Shown here: positions 48,096 to 59,784 of the stretch, piece by piece
Position numbering within the stretch: position 1 is the first letter of the stretch
Layout: the number at the start of each line of letters is the position of its first letter
Assembly (NCBI RefSeq): GCF_036588685.1
Contig: NC_086383.1
Location: 61,579,448 to 61,643,447 of the forward strand
From: Mytilus trossulus
Taxonomy: Eukaryota > Mollusca > Bivalvia > Mytilida > Mytilidae
DNA: 64,000 nucleotides
Direction of reading: 5' to 3'
Translations under genes and position numbers: made by a program
Notes under the pieces: generated by a model
Seen by the model: the letters and a program-made list of their open reading frames with translations, nothing else
The model's database searches: none
What the model was told of the DNA's origin: nothing

Positions 48096-49117
48096 GTTTG
48101 ACACTGGAAAATAAGGAATCACATATCAGACAGCCAGATTGAAATACTAGACTGTATACTCTGTCTATTTGAAAAGTGGGATTCGAAAAAAAAGCTTTCT
48201 AATGTGTATAGTAGCAAAAGCATGAAAAATGTGTGCCTTGAAATTATATTTTTATTTCGGACAATTAGAATGCAGAGAGATAATAAGGAGAATAATTTTA
48301 AGGTTATCTGCCTGATATTCAGACAGTAGTAAGATTAAAATGCTTTCTGAATATTTGGATAAAAATTAAAATGTTTTGTTAAAAGAAATTCTAAGCACAC
48401 GTGTTTCATAGTAAAACTTACTCAAGTGTTTAAAACCTATTCATCTTTTGAAATTGTTAATATCATATTACTTTAAGTCAGGATATAATAATTCGTTACC
48501 ATAAATTACTTAAACATTTTACTAAAGTATTTTACAGATAAAAAGATTTGTTTTTGAGGTGTGACTGTACCTGTACCTGACAATGGGATATTACTTCCTA
48601 TATAATTATATTGTTTACGATTATGTTGTATACTAAGTACGTATTATGGAGAAACACGCGACTTTTTTGTCCTTTAAATATCAATTTTTAACATCGCATA
48701 AATAGGTTAGAATTTAGGGTTTGTTTTGTGTATCTGTTATGACATGAATTTTGTATCTGGCAAATTAAACATAGCTAAATGACTATGTGGAACTCTTTAC
48801 ATGTACATATATGACAAGTTATGGTGTTCCATACCCTTATCACGGTAAAGGCATTTACGGTGGTTTGGCTTGTGGTAATATTGTACAGATATTGTGTTCG
48901 TATTGTAAAGTCACCAGTGTATTGCGGAAGGCAAACTTTACGTAACAGTCTTTTTTTCATTTGAGCTGTTTGGTTGCTTATCCAATAACCAATACGTTGG
49001 TCCACCAAAACGTGCATCAAATATTTTGTTTTGTATTTCAGACTGTTGTCAAGGAGAGAGTTAACCAATAATGTAAACAAAATACAAAGTGAAGGAAAGA
49101 CGAGAAAAAAAAGAACA

Positions 49118-50761
49118 ATGAAGCACTGCAGTTCAATACAAAATGGAGGTCGACAACCGTTTCCGCTTCCAGATGGGAAAACATACCACGTGTTCATATC
49201 ATACGCAACAATGGAACCAGACCGACAGATCGCACATGCTTTATATTCGAAACTATGTGAAAGTAGCTTTACATGTTGTTTACACGAAATTGAGTTTCAA
49301 GCAGGACATCTCATAGAGGACAACATAAAAACATACATGAAAAAGTCTCTGAAAACTATTGTCCTTCTATCAGAAAATTTCAAAAACAGTTATTGGTGCC
49401 ATATTGAAATGACCGAAATAGTTCAATTACACATGGATAATAAAGGTTTCCCGCCAATTATTTTAAAATTAGACAGTTGTATGGTACCTGAAGCACTCAT
49501 GCCATATACATATATGTTGTTGCAAGCTGGACTTGACGAAAAGATTCCAGATATTGTTGATGTTATTAATGACATGGAAGTTACAGGTAATTTTGATATC
49601 TTTACTAGTATTGAAAAAGCACATTACGCATTTATGGGCCAATGGCTTAAAATATTATACATGTATGATATACATTATAAATATATAAATAATGAAAATA
49701 AACAATGCATGCACACACTTTCTACTTCATCCTTGTACCTATGGCAATCTCCTTGAATGTTTCTGTTTTTGTATTTCAGTCGCTTTCCACGTTTGCTTCC
49801 ATACTGTTGCACTAAACATATCAAGAAGAGGTTTACATACAACACTATACATTGAGACCTATGAGCGGTTGCATTTTTCTTTTCTTCTTCTCTTTTCTGG
49901 ATATAGATAAGCATGTGTCTTTTATATACACTATATGAAGTTGATTCTTTTTCTTAGGAATGTTTTATTCGTGAAACATGTCAATACCATATCTGCAAAT
50001 TAATGTATATCTCGAAAATGTGATATTTTAGCAGTTGTGTACCACAGCACCAACTTTTAAACTGTTTCAATTTATCTTTTTCAGAATTTCCAGGATCGAT
50101 GCTTACAATATCATTTGTGCCATTACCTTGCATAAACTATAACCAAGATACCCCTCATTCACCCTGTATTTGGCCCCATGTTTGTGCGAAATATATTTTA
50201 TCAGACGATGGATGCAATGATATGTGTACTAAACATCACGTGCTCAACAAAGAATCATTAGAAAAACTTAAAAAATGCGGATTTCCGGTTGAGAAACAGT
50301 ATTCTCGTCTGTCAAAACTTTATAAGGAAAAGTGTACTAAATGGCTCAAAGACTTTCCTTCTAAAACGATATCAGGACCGTGCTATTATTATAATGACAA
50401 AGGCTGTTTTATAGCAGACGACGCATGCCCGTTCCCGCACATTTGTAAAGACTGGTTTGCTGGGAAATGTGCGCGTCCGAATTGTAAATTCTCCCATGAT
50501 ATTTTAAACCAACAGACAAAATTGTTATTGCAAACATTTGGTTTTAACATTGACCATCCCGATGATATTATATTATGGCAGTACCGAGAAAAATGTCAAA
50601 ACTATTTGGAACTAAAAACAAAACAAAGTATAAGTTCCAACGTGAACTCTCGCTCTATCGGCGAGGATTCGAAATCTACAGCGGGTAAATGTGTTCTTTA
50701 TATAGCTTTTGTGGCTATGTCATTAAATTGTCTGTTTAACATTTTTAATAAATATGTCTGA
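49118..50761 (+). CDS. TIR domain - CCCH zinc-finger (ZAP/PARP12-like) protein with C-terminal hydrophobic tail
   Basis: Two exons, 49118-49586 (donor GTAATT) and 50085-50761 (acceptor TTTTTCAG), phase 1, 381 residues. Residues 21-150 are a TIR domain: KTYHVFISYA at 21-30, a BB-loop-like stretch, and WCHIE at 93-97, where the Glu (E97) aligns with the WCxxE glutamate used catalytically by NADase TIRs but also present in signalling TIRs. After the junction come CCCH-type fingers: C190-x9-C200-x3-C204-x3-H208, C256-x7-C264-x6-C271-x3-H275, and C277-x7-C285-x4-C290-x3-H294 (HICKDWFAGKC, CKFSHD), as in ZAP/PARP12/TIPARP proteins. Residues 359-381 are hydrophobic (VLYIAFVAMSLNCLFNIF) and end the protein, like a tail anchor. 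The frame is open upstream to an acceptor (AG at 49040-49041), so extra N-terminal residues from an unseen exon are possible. I infer an RNA-binding TIR immune protein. Confidence 0.85.
50747..50752 (+). terminator. AATAAA overlapping the end of the TIR-CCCH coding sequence
   Basis: The hexamer lies seven bases before the stop codon (50759-50761). If used, cleavage would fall 10-30 bases on, leaving almost no 3' UTR or removing the stop. It may be fortuitous. Confidence 0.3.
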
Positions 50762-50764
50762 ACA

Positions 50765-52330
50765 TATTTCTAGAATGTCTGTAAAAGTGGAATGATTAAA
50801 TTGGCACTGAACGCACTTCAATGTGTTCACGAGCTTTATCGTGAAATTCAATGTTGCTGAATATTCATTTTCGTCTTGTCTTAATTAAGTTTACTTTTTG
50901 CAGCTCTTAGCAGACAAAGCTTATTTTGGCTTTAATATTGATTCACTTATAATAATGTATTAGGTCTTTGCATCGGAATTAGACACATTTATTCTAAAAC
51001 CTGCATGTCATTTGTTGGCATGATACGAATTATGTTCTTCTCATTCATTTTATGATGGTGTATTACTTAACCTCTAACGAAATTAAAATGATGAAGTCAT
51101 AATCCTTCAATAAGTTTAATTGAGGGGTGGATCTGTCATGTCAGTAATTGCTAGTAGTCCTTTGACTTTGTTAATATATTTATCATTGTCATTTTGTTTA
51201 GTTTCTTCTGTAACCTATTCGGGCTTAGACTTCTTTTAAGCTGAGTTTTATTGTGTGTATTGTTGTGTGTTTGTTTTTTTCTGCATTGGCTAGAGGTATA
51301 GAAAGAGGATTAAGATCTAATAAAACATTATTAACCTCACCTCATTTTTGCGACTGACCGTTTCTGGCCTTTGTTAAGTTGTATGATTTTAAAATTAAGT
51401 TTCTAAATATTTCGGATGTTAGTATGACGTACATTATTAAGGAACTACAGTACAACCTGTGACGTTCTCTTAGTTATGTCCACCCTCTTGCATAGTCAAC
51501 ATCCAATGGTGAACATTTATTGGGGTATTCAATCTTGAGATGTTGGCCATTTATTGGGGGTCATAAAACATATGTTGATGTTTTATCTGATTATGTTACC
51601 TGTAAAAATCAATCAGGGTTGAAGTTTTCAGCTGGTATGGTACATTAATATTTACCTGTACAGGTAACTCAGGTTTCTTTTAAAATTGACATTTCACCTT
51701 TTTTTGAGATTGTAGAATAAAATATATTTATTATTATTTTTTTTGTATTTAATCTTATTTAATTTTTATTTGTGCCTTTGTTTTTTCAGTACTTTTTTGT
51801 TTCTTATTCTTTTAATTTCTTCTTCATAAGAATCTTGAGTAGAAATGGCCAAGAGTCAAAGATAAAGTTATTGACTAGCATTTGAAATACACAGACTTTT
51901 AATAATTTTAAGGTTTATATAAATGTATATAACATCTAACATGTCTAATACTACTAAGGAAAACTACATGTATCATTATATGGTTTAGGAAAAAAACTAA
52001 TTTTAATTTTTTTCAAATCTTAAAACAAGAGTTGTGCACAAACAATCATTGAAAAGACTTATTTTCCAAATTCCCACCTAGTTATCATCAAATTTTGATC
52101 AATGTTCATTAAAAATGCTAATCATAATGAAAAATGTTGTTATATATTTGAATAAAGTGAATCTTATGAAAATAAATTATTTAAAGAAATTGTCTTGAAA
52201 CTTATTAAATATATTATCTTCACTTTGGTTAATTTCTTTCAAATATAAAGTGCACTTCTAAAGATGGTGACACTTTTATGGTCTATTAATTAAATATTTT
52301 TTTCCCCAGTGTATTATATTGTAGTTAGTG
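50765..52330. other. Intergenic, nothing recognised
   Basis: AT-rich sequence downstream of the TIR-CCCH gene with no supported gene or element. Confidence 0.4.
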
Positions 52331-52339
52331 CTGGACTGG

Positions 52340-52900
52340 CATGATAATTATTCTTGGTATACATTTGCAAAGAATATTTCACTCAACCTAGGCCTATTAG
52401 ATAAAATTAATAATTGCAGGGAATTAGATGAATTAAGACTTTTAAAGACCTTAATAAAAAATGAATTTAAAGAAAAACTTGAGAATATAAACTATGATTA
52501 AAACTGTAAACTGTATTGGGTCAATAGGTAGAGAATTTTTGATCATATTTTAAAAGTAGAAAATAGTGGACAATATAACATGTATAAAACTCCTAAAAAG
52601 GATAGAATGTGTAAACTGCCATTTATCGGTCAATGAAGAACACCTATTCCTTGATTTTAGAATTAACAAAACATCTAAATAAGATAATGTTTTTGAAAAT
52701 TATTTACCTTCTCATAATAATGTCGCTTACCTTAAAACAAAAAGTAAAAGAAATGCTTAACCTCGAAAACATGGATCATGTCTAAAATATCATATGACAA
52801 TAAAAAATTTATCAAATTTTGCTGTAATGAATATTTCTAATATTTATATTTTATTCAATATTTAGAGAAATAATGAATTGCCTAAATGTTATCTAGCATA
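52340..52900 (+). pseudogene. Decayed LINE reverse-transcriptase C-terminus (tentative)
   Basis: Frame fragments read ELDELRLLKTLIKNEFKEKL and YNMYKTPKKDRMCKLPFI, with stops between. This resembles the end of LINE RT proteins before a cysteine-rich motif. Heavily mutated, so the call is tentative. Confidence 0.4.
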
Positions 52901-53489
52901 AGTCCTCAAGACAATCTTAAACATATGTTAAACAATGTTGAATGCAGTCTATAAACAATAATAAACCATTTTGATTTAAAAAAAATAATTTGAGAAACAC
53001 CTTCATGACCTTGTCAATAAAAAAAGGCAGGCATTGTAAATGCAGTTATATTTGAAAATGATATTCATTTTTTTTTCACTTACCAAAAAATAGACTTTAA
53101 ATATAAAAAAATAACTTTAATTGATTAAAAATTATTTAAAAGGTATAATATTACAACTAATAGTCATGAGACAATAATTTTTTTATAAAGCTGTTTTTTC
53201 AACTAGTTTTATTTCATTTTATTTTTTAATTTCTTGTCATAATCACAGTTATTAAATTTGACAAACACGTACATATTTTACCTGAGACACATGACCTGTT
53301 AGTTATATAATTTAACACTTCAATGCATTCAAGATTTCCCTTTATCCTTGACTAGTTTTTGATTAATACCTTGTGTATTAAAAAAGCAACAGGGGGTATG
53401 ATGATGAACATATAGGGCCACCATGGTGAACATATTTTTTATGGCCATCATTAATAAGATAAAGTCACAGGTAGTACTGTAGAATACAT

Positions 53490-53625
53490 GTTTGTTCAGG
53501 GGCAAGTTAAAGCCCGCCTCTTGATGTGGGATTTTCTCGCTGCATTGAAGACCTATTGGTGGCCTTCGGCTGTTGTCTGCTCTTTGGTCGGGTTTACACA
53601 TTCCCCATTTCCAATCTAATTTTTA
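53490..53625 (-). repeat. Family B repeat, 5' portion, minus strand
   Basis: 'GAAGACCTATTGGTGGCCTT' and 'CACATTCCCCATTTCCAA' are reverse complements of the 60030-60130 part of family B. Confidence 0.75.
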
Positions 53626-53739
53626 TGGATATTAATTTTCCAAATTGAAAGAATATCTGAAACTAGTGTTAACACGAGTATCAAAAAGCAAAAGATATAC
53701 ATCTGAGTGATGTGCAGTAAAACTGAAGAAACTATTGTA

Positions 53740-54215
53740 AAAAAAAAGCGATCATCAGACAAACAAAAGTACGCAACACTCAACATTGAAAACTTAAGAC
53801 TAAGCATCAGGATTAAAAAGTTATAATTTCATAGTTTAATAGCTATGAACGATACATGTACCAGGATTATAATTAAGTACACAATACGCGCGTTTTGTCT
53901 ACATATATAACACTCATCAGTGGCGCTTTTATCCAAAATAATAATGAAGTCAAACAAGTACAAAGTTGAAAAGCATTTAGGATCCAAAATTCCAAAAAAG
54001 TTGTGCCAAATACTGCTAGCTAAAGATAATCTTTGCCTGGGATAAGAAAATATAATCACAAAATATTGAACACTGAGTAAATTCAAAACGGAAAGTCCAT
54101 CATCAAATGTCAAATCAAATGATGAAACACATCTAAAGAATGGACAATAAGTGTCATATTCCTGACTTTGTACACGCATTTTCAAGTGTAGAAAAATGGT
54201 GGATTGAATGGTTTT
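53740..54215 (-). repeat. Composite of family C fragment, family N and family M (minus strand)
   Basis: A family C piece lies at about 53750-53810. Family N follows at 53828-53940, with 'ACCAGGATTATAATTAAGTA' and 'CACTCATCAGTGGCGC'. Reverse-complement family M is at 54060-54215, where 'TAGAAAAATGGTGGATTGAA' is the complement of the 16465 and 56515 copies. Confidence 0.7.
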
Positions 54216-54217
54216 AT

Positions 54218-54450
54218 TGTCGAGCCTGCAACTTTTGTTGCAGAAACCTCGACATGGGGATAGTGATCCGGCGGCGGCAGCGTTAGCTAACTATATAAAA
54301 GCTTTTAATTATATTTTAGAAGGTGGAAGACCTGGATGATTAATACTTTGTATATATATGCCTCATGTTACGAAGTTTCCGTCAGTCACATGTCAAATAT
54401 CCTTGACCTTATTTTCATGGTTCAGTGACCACTTGAAAAAAAAGTTCAAT
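54218..54450 (+). repeat. Family O repeat, copy 2
   Basis: TCGAGCCTGCAACTTTTGTT to 'ATTTTCATGGTTCAGTGACC', matching 6320-6545. Confidence 0.8.
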
Positions 54451-54479
54451 TTTTTTTAATGTTGAATTCTCTCTTATTA

Positions 54480-55330
54480 TAAGTAATAGGATAATACTAT
54501 TTAGTATGTGCGTACCTTGCAAGGTCCTCATGTCCGTCAGAGAGTTTTCACTTGACCTCGACCTTGACCTCGACCTCATTTCATGGATCAGTGAACAAGG
54601 TTAAGTTTTGGTGGTCAAGTCCATATCTCAGATACTATAAGCAATAGGGCTAGTATATTCAGTGCATGGAAGGACTGTAAGGTGTACATGTCCAACTGGC
54701 AGGTGTCATCTGACCTTGACCTCATTTTCATGGTTCAGTGTTTATAGTTAATTTTTTGTGTTTTGTCTGTTTTTCTCATACTTTATGCAAAAGATTTACT
54801 ATAATTGTTGTATGGAATGATTGTAAGGTGTACATGTCTAGCAGATGTCATCTGACCTTGACATCATTTTCATGGTTGAGTGGTCAAAGTTAAGTTTTTG
54901 TGTTTTGGTCTGTTTTTCTCATACGATATGCCATAGCTCTACTTTATTTGTTGCATGGAAATATTTCATGATCTTTATGTCAGTCGTTTAATTTGACCTC
55001 GACCTCAGTTTCAGGGTTCATTGCTCAGTGTTAAGTTTTTGTGTTTTGGTCTATTTTTCTTATCAACGTAACTGATGAGTCCTATATACACGAAACGCTC
55101 GTCTGGCGTGCTAAATTACAATCCTGGTACCTTTGATAACTATTTCTTAAACTATAAGCAATAGGTCAACTGTATTTGTTGTATGGAGGCATTGTAAGCT
55201 GAACATGTCTACTTGGCATGGTTCATCTGACCTTGACTTTTTTCATGGGTTCATTGGTCTATTTTTAGTTATCTTGATTAACTTTAAGTTTATGTGACAG
55301 TTTTTAATAAAGCTTTATACTTAGAACTAT
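54480..55330 (+). repeat. Degenerate tandem array, about 150-165-bp unit
   Basis: At least five units recur, with CTGACCTTGACCTCATTTTC, 'GGTTCAGTG', 'TTTTGTGTTTTGGTCTGTTT' and 'TTGTTGTATGGA'. A family N element (55064-55146) interrupts the fourth unit. Confidence 0.75.
55064..55146 (+). mobile_element. Family N element inserted in the tandem array
   Basis: TCAACGTAACTGATGAGTCC to 'CCTGGTACCTTTGATAACTA'. Sequence resembling TTTCTTA occurs on both sides, possibly a target-site duplication. Other copies: 53828-53940 (-), 58335-58415 (-) and 59545-59665 (-). Confidence 0.65.
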
Positions 55331-55429
55331 CAACATAATATCAATGATTAATAAAGTAGGCGAGACATTTTAGCGTATGCACTCTTGTTATAATATATTC
55401 TTAGGATAAGAAAATTCTGAGTATTTCGA

Positions 55430-56110
55430 AAAAGTCATACTTTTGTAAACAGGAACTTTATATAAGTGACCATACAATTGATATTTATGTCAGCTCTGAA
55501 GTGCCTACATTTTGGCTGGCGATATCATCGGAGATGAAACGATTGTTTTACAATAACATTCTGATGGCTGGGTTGATATTTAACTTATATTATTTGGATT
55601 ATAGCTCTTCATCTTTTATATTAGCTTTGGATATCAGATATTTTGTCCACGAGCATCATTGAAGAGACATGTATTGTTGAAATGCGCATCCGGTGCAAGC
55701 AAATTCGAACCGTTAATTTTATTAACACTTGATGACAACCATTACTACTTCATCATGATGAGAATATGCTATTGTTTTAATTTTTACATGGGAGTTTCAT
55801 ATTTGAATTTTCTGCATTTATGTTCTACCACTATATAAAGATGATTTCAAAAAGGAAAATATTTTAACAATGACAAAAATAGTGATTAAATCTTTTCAAT
55901 TGTAAATATACGAATATATGTCAAGTGCGACTCATTTGAAGGTAATCAATAACTGCACTCCAATTTACTTCCTGTTGTAGTCAAAAGTATTCGTGTTATT
56001 TTAAATCTTCTCAAACTAAAACTTTAAATGCTTCCAGTAAACTTCACATTTATCTTTTTGTTTTCGGTCGCATTCAGTTTAACTATATTATTCAAGTGAA
56101 ACACAAAACA
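55430..56110 (+). repeat. Diverged local duplication, copy 1
   Basis: Similar to 59785-60000 and then 60635-60970, for example 'AGTATTTCGAA', 'GACCATACAATTGATATT', 'TTTGAATTTTCTGCATTTAT' and 'GGTCGCATTCAGTTTAA'. A partial third copy of the right end lies near 57600-57690. Confidence 0.7.
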
Positions 56111-56279
56111 ATAACCTTAATTGTTCAATCATCTTAAGTTTTACAATTAATGATTTATGAAGTAATATAAGGTGATAAAGGAAAGTTGAAAAGTACATGA
56201 TAATTCTGTATGCTTACATTGCCTATGTAAATTTTAAAACTGTTTGTATGCACATTGAACGACAAATTTATGTGACGTA

Positions 56280-56700
56280 TACAAATTTTATGACGTCAGA
56301 CACTCAAGTCAATCCATGTGTTCGTAGATAGATGTTTTTGTGTTTTGTTAAATTGTCCCTTTTAAAATTGTTATGCGATGATGACTGATGTACCCATATT
56401 TTGACTATTTTATTAATTGTGACTGTTTATTTAACGCATCATGTAAATATAACGGAATTTGATGAGACTGTTATTAAATAGAGAGAGGGTTAGCGCTATA
56501 GAACCAGGTTTAATCCACCATTTTCTACATTTGAAAATGCCTGTACCAAGTCAGGAATATGACAGTTCTTGTCTATTCGTTTTAGATGCGTTTTGTTATT
56601 TGATTTTGCCATGTGATTATGGACTTTCCGTATTGATTTTCCTCTGAGTTCAGTATTTTTGTGATTTGACTTTTTTCGATATGTAATAATATGTGTGAAT
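56280..56700 (+). repeat. Repeat family M, plus strand
   Basis: 'TAAATATAACGGAATTTGAT' and 'AATCCACCATTTTCTACATT' match the interior of the foldback at 16020-16745. The open frame 56459-56647 is within the repeat. Confidence 0.75.
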
Positions 56701-56709
56701 GCTATTGTT

Positions 56710-57720
56710 ATACGACAAGTCTGAATTATCTATTTGATATGTTTTCTTCATTTTCCATTTAGACCAACAAGACATACATTCGTGTTAACTGGATTTAAAT
56801 CCATTAAGGCTGATATTTGATGGACTGATTATCATTCAATGACTGATTCTGAGTACTAAATGCCTAAATTTACTCAAATCATCGCTAATTTATAGTTTTT
56901 ATTGGCAGTCCATAATTAAGCCGTTTTAATATTTGGGGTTTTCAAACGTTTAACTATCATGGGTATCCATATTTAAGGCCATCATTAGAAACACCATTTG
57001 TGACATTTGCATTGAGGGGGAATCAATTTACAATCAGAAAATAATGAATTACTTCCCCTGATAAAAGTGATGTTTTTTTTATCTATTTTATCGACACGAA
57101 ATGTGTGAAGTGGCAATGAATAAAAAACTAATAAACACAATTTACATGCCTTATCAGATATGGTTAGCTGATATCAAACAACCTAGATCTTAAACTGAAT
57201 GAGTTAGAATGTATCTATTTATCTTACTAAAAATAAATGATATCCAACGAACTTTAATTGCTATAAAACATATCAGAAACATTTATATTTGTATAATCAA
57301 AGAGTACATCACATAACTGAAGATTTTATAGATTATTGTGAAGTAGAAATCAAGAAACATAGTTATTTGTGTTTTAACATCAGATGTTTTACTTTAATTT
57401 AAAAAAAAATCTCAAACCAGTTTTATTTGAAAATAAAGAAAATTATGCTTATTCTATTTTTTCTACTTTACTTGAATGGGAAAAAAATTCGGATTCAACA
57501 TAAACTATCCCCATGATATTATCTAAACTACTAAAAGAAGAGACCGTAACTCATCTGAAACCATACACAGTTGGAAATAATTGTGATTCAACGTTTAAAT
57601 GAAGGGTTTTATTTCTTTTCTTCCGGTCGCATTTAGTCCAGTAAAAACACAAACTATATCAAACATATTACAATCAAGGATTTACTATGTTAAATAAGGT
57701 TATTAAGAAGTATGTTGGTA
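56710..57720. other. Intergenic, nothing recognised
   Basis: AT-rich sequence. Only a short stretch near 57600-57690 resembles the end of the 55430-56110 duplication. Confidence 0.4.
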
Positions 57721-57724
57721 GCTC

Positions 57725-57925
57725 AAAAAAGAGAGAGGAAAGATACCAAAGGGACAGTCAAACTCATAAATCTAACACAAACTGGCAACGCCATGAATAA
57801 AAATGGAAAAGACAAACAGAAAATCAATAGTACCCATGACACAACATAGAAAACCAAAGAATAAACAACACGAACCCCATCAGAAACTAGGGGTGATCTC
57901 AGGTGTTCCTGAAGGTCAATATATA
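57725..57925 (+). repeat. Family C repeat
   Basis: 'GAAAGATACCAAAGGGACAG', 'ACTGGCAACGCCATG' and 'GAAACTAGGGGTGATCTCAG' in family order, truncated at the right by CTGT/CCGT-rich sequence. Confidence 0.8.
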
Positions 57926-57969
57926 TCTGTCTGTTTGTCTGTCTGTCCGTGCGTCCGACCGTTAGATCG

Positions 57970-58330
57970 GCAAATCAATTTTTCAAACCCTTTTCTTCTT
58001 GCTTAAAGAGTTTTATTTGATATTTGGTATATTATTTTATATTGGCAAGTTGCAGTTCAAGTTTGAATTATGTTCCGTTGTGTTGATTTTGTGCAGAGTT
58101 ATGGTCCTTCAACTTTAAAAAAATCTCAAGTTTTTACCCTTTTTTTCGTCATGCATGGGGATGTTAACTTAACAAATGGTTCACAGTTTTATCATGACAA
58201 AATGTAGTTTAAATATGAATTTTGTTCCGGTCAGATGATTTCGTGCTGAGTTATGGTCCTTGAATTTTCAGTTTTCCACACTTTTTATTCGTCATGCATG
58301 AAGATATTGAATTGATATCTTTCATAAACT
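57970..58330 (+). repeat. Two diverged units with GAGTTATGGTCCTT
   Basis: 'GAGTTATGGTCCTTCAACTT' and 'GAGTTATGGTCCTTGAATTT' recur about 160 bp apart, each followed by 'CGTCATGCATG'. A degenerate tandem repeat. Confidence 0.6.
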
Positions 58331-58334
58331 CATC

Positions 58335-58415
58335 ATAGATACCAGGATTAAAATATTATATTCACGCAAGACGCGCTTTTGTCCTACAAAAGACTCATCA
58401 GTGACACTCGAATAA
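58335..58415 (-). repeat. Family N repeat
   Basis: 'ATACCAGGATTAAAATATTA' and 'AAGACTCATCAGTGACACTC'. Confidence 0.6.
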
Positions 58416-58639
58416 AAAAATTGTTTTTAAAAAGGCTTGCAACTACAATTACTTATTCTAAGCACTAAAAATTTACCTTAAATCTAGCGCATACATATAA
58501 GAATAATGTTTCTGAATTTTTGGTCTCATTTGATGCTATTTCTTAGTCTCTCTTTCCATGCATAACTTATACCAATCTTGTTTTTTTTACCCATGATTGG
58601 AAGTTCCCAGGAGTAAAATTCCTTCAATAACCAGTACTG

Positions 58640-58880
58640 ACATGATAAACAGAAAGCGCAAAAGAATAAAGCAAACCTCAATATAAACTGACAAAGTCAT
58701 GACAAGAAAGAAATAAGCGATGATATCACCATCATGTTAGGTTAAACATTGAATTTGACTACGAATTAAGCAACAAACCTACAAACCGTAAAGGTGGTAT
58801 CAGGCACCCTGAAGGGTAGAAAGGGCCTATCCAAAAAACACAACACCTGTTGTGCTGTTCATAGTTTTAATAGATTATGT
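58640..58880 (+). repeat. Family C repeat, diverged
   Basis: 'ATAAACTGACAAAGTCATGA', 'TATCAGGCACCCTGAAGGGT' and 'ACACAACACCTGTTGTGCTG' in family C order. Confidence 0.55.
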
Positions 58881-58971
58881 AATTAGTCTCAGCCGGAGAT
58901 ATTTCAATCGTTCAAAAGATAATGCGATGGTGGATACGAGAATTTAAAAATAAATAATAGATGCGATAACA

Positions 58972-59480
58972 GAGGGACGAAAGATACCAGGGAGACAGTC
59001 AAACTCGTAAATCGAAAATAAACTGACAACGCCATGGTTAAAATGAAAAAGACAAACAGACAAACAAATGTACGCATGAAACAACATAGAAAACTAAAGA
59101 ATGAACAACACGAACCCCACCAAAAACTAGGGGTGTTCTCATGTGCTTCGGAAGGCTAAGCAGACCCTGTTCCAAATGTGGCACCCGTTGTGTCGCTTAT
59201 TTGATAACAAATCCGGGAAATAGATTAATTTGATAGGTCACATTAATGAAAGGGAAGGGAATTGTAGTTACGACGTAAGGAACATATCCGATATCATTTG
59301 TGATCATCAATGAAGACCGTACAACTGTCAAAGGGACACACGTGACTCTTGGAAGCCTTTCTTCAAAAGATTCGTTAAAAGCAGCAATCATATACTGAAG
59401 AGATAGTGATTTAGAACGAAAGCTCTGAAATATTGTTACTGATTTGAAAATATGTATCGTATCTTGCGATGCCAGAATTC
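58972..59480 (+). repeat. Family C repeat, long copy
   Basis: Starts 'GAGGGACGAAAGATACCAGG' and runs through 'AATGTGGCACCCGTTGTGTC' to 'CTTCAAAAGATTCGTTAAAA' and beyond. This is the fullest copy, with 63265-63760. The open frame 59197-59391 (minus) lies inside and has a diverged counterpart region in the other copy, but no recognised protein. Confidence 0.8.
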
Positions 59481-59544
59481 TGCCGTTTCTAAATAAAAAA
59501 AAAACTACTTCGTGAATATCTTAATGAAATAGGTTTTATGTAAC

Positions 59545-59670
59545 GATGTAGTTATCAAAGGTACCAGGCTTATACTTAAATACGCCAGAAACACTTTTCG
59601 TCTACATAAAACTCATCAGTGACGCCAGACACACTTTTCGTCTACATAAGACTCATCAGTGACGCTCAGA
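59545..59670 (-). repeat. Family N repeat with internal tandem duplication
   Basis: 'ATCAAAGGTACCAGGCTTAT' is followed by two copies, about 41 bp apart, of 'ACACTTTTCGTCTACATAA' and 'ACTCATCAGTGACGC'. Confidence 0.75.
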
Positions 59671-59784
59671 TAAAAAAAGTTATAAAACCAAACAAGTACA
59701 GAGATAAGGAGAATTGAGGACCCAACATTCCACTAAGTTGTGCCATATACGGATAAGGTAAGCTTTACTCTGGATAAGAAAATC

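Noticed and set aside
49031-49117. Start of the TIR protein upstream at 49031
   Set aside because: That codon is TTG inside the putative intron before the acceptor at 49041. The first ATG after the acceptor in frame is 49118.
48775-49197. 140-codon minus-strand open frame
   Set aside because: Overlaps the TIR exon antisense and lacks recognisable domains; judged a shadow frame.
49586-49756. Read-through extension of the TIR exon to a stop at 49756
   Set aside because: A good donor at 49587 and a phase-matched acceptor at 50083-50084 join it to the CCCH exon. The extension looks intronic, though an alternative short isoform cannot be excluded.
56459-56647. 62-codon open frame
   Set aside because: Lies wholly within repeat family M, whose other copies do not preserve it.
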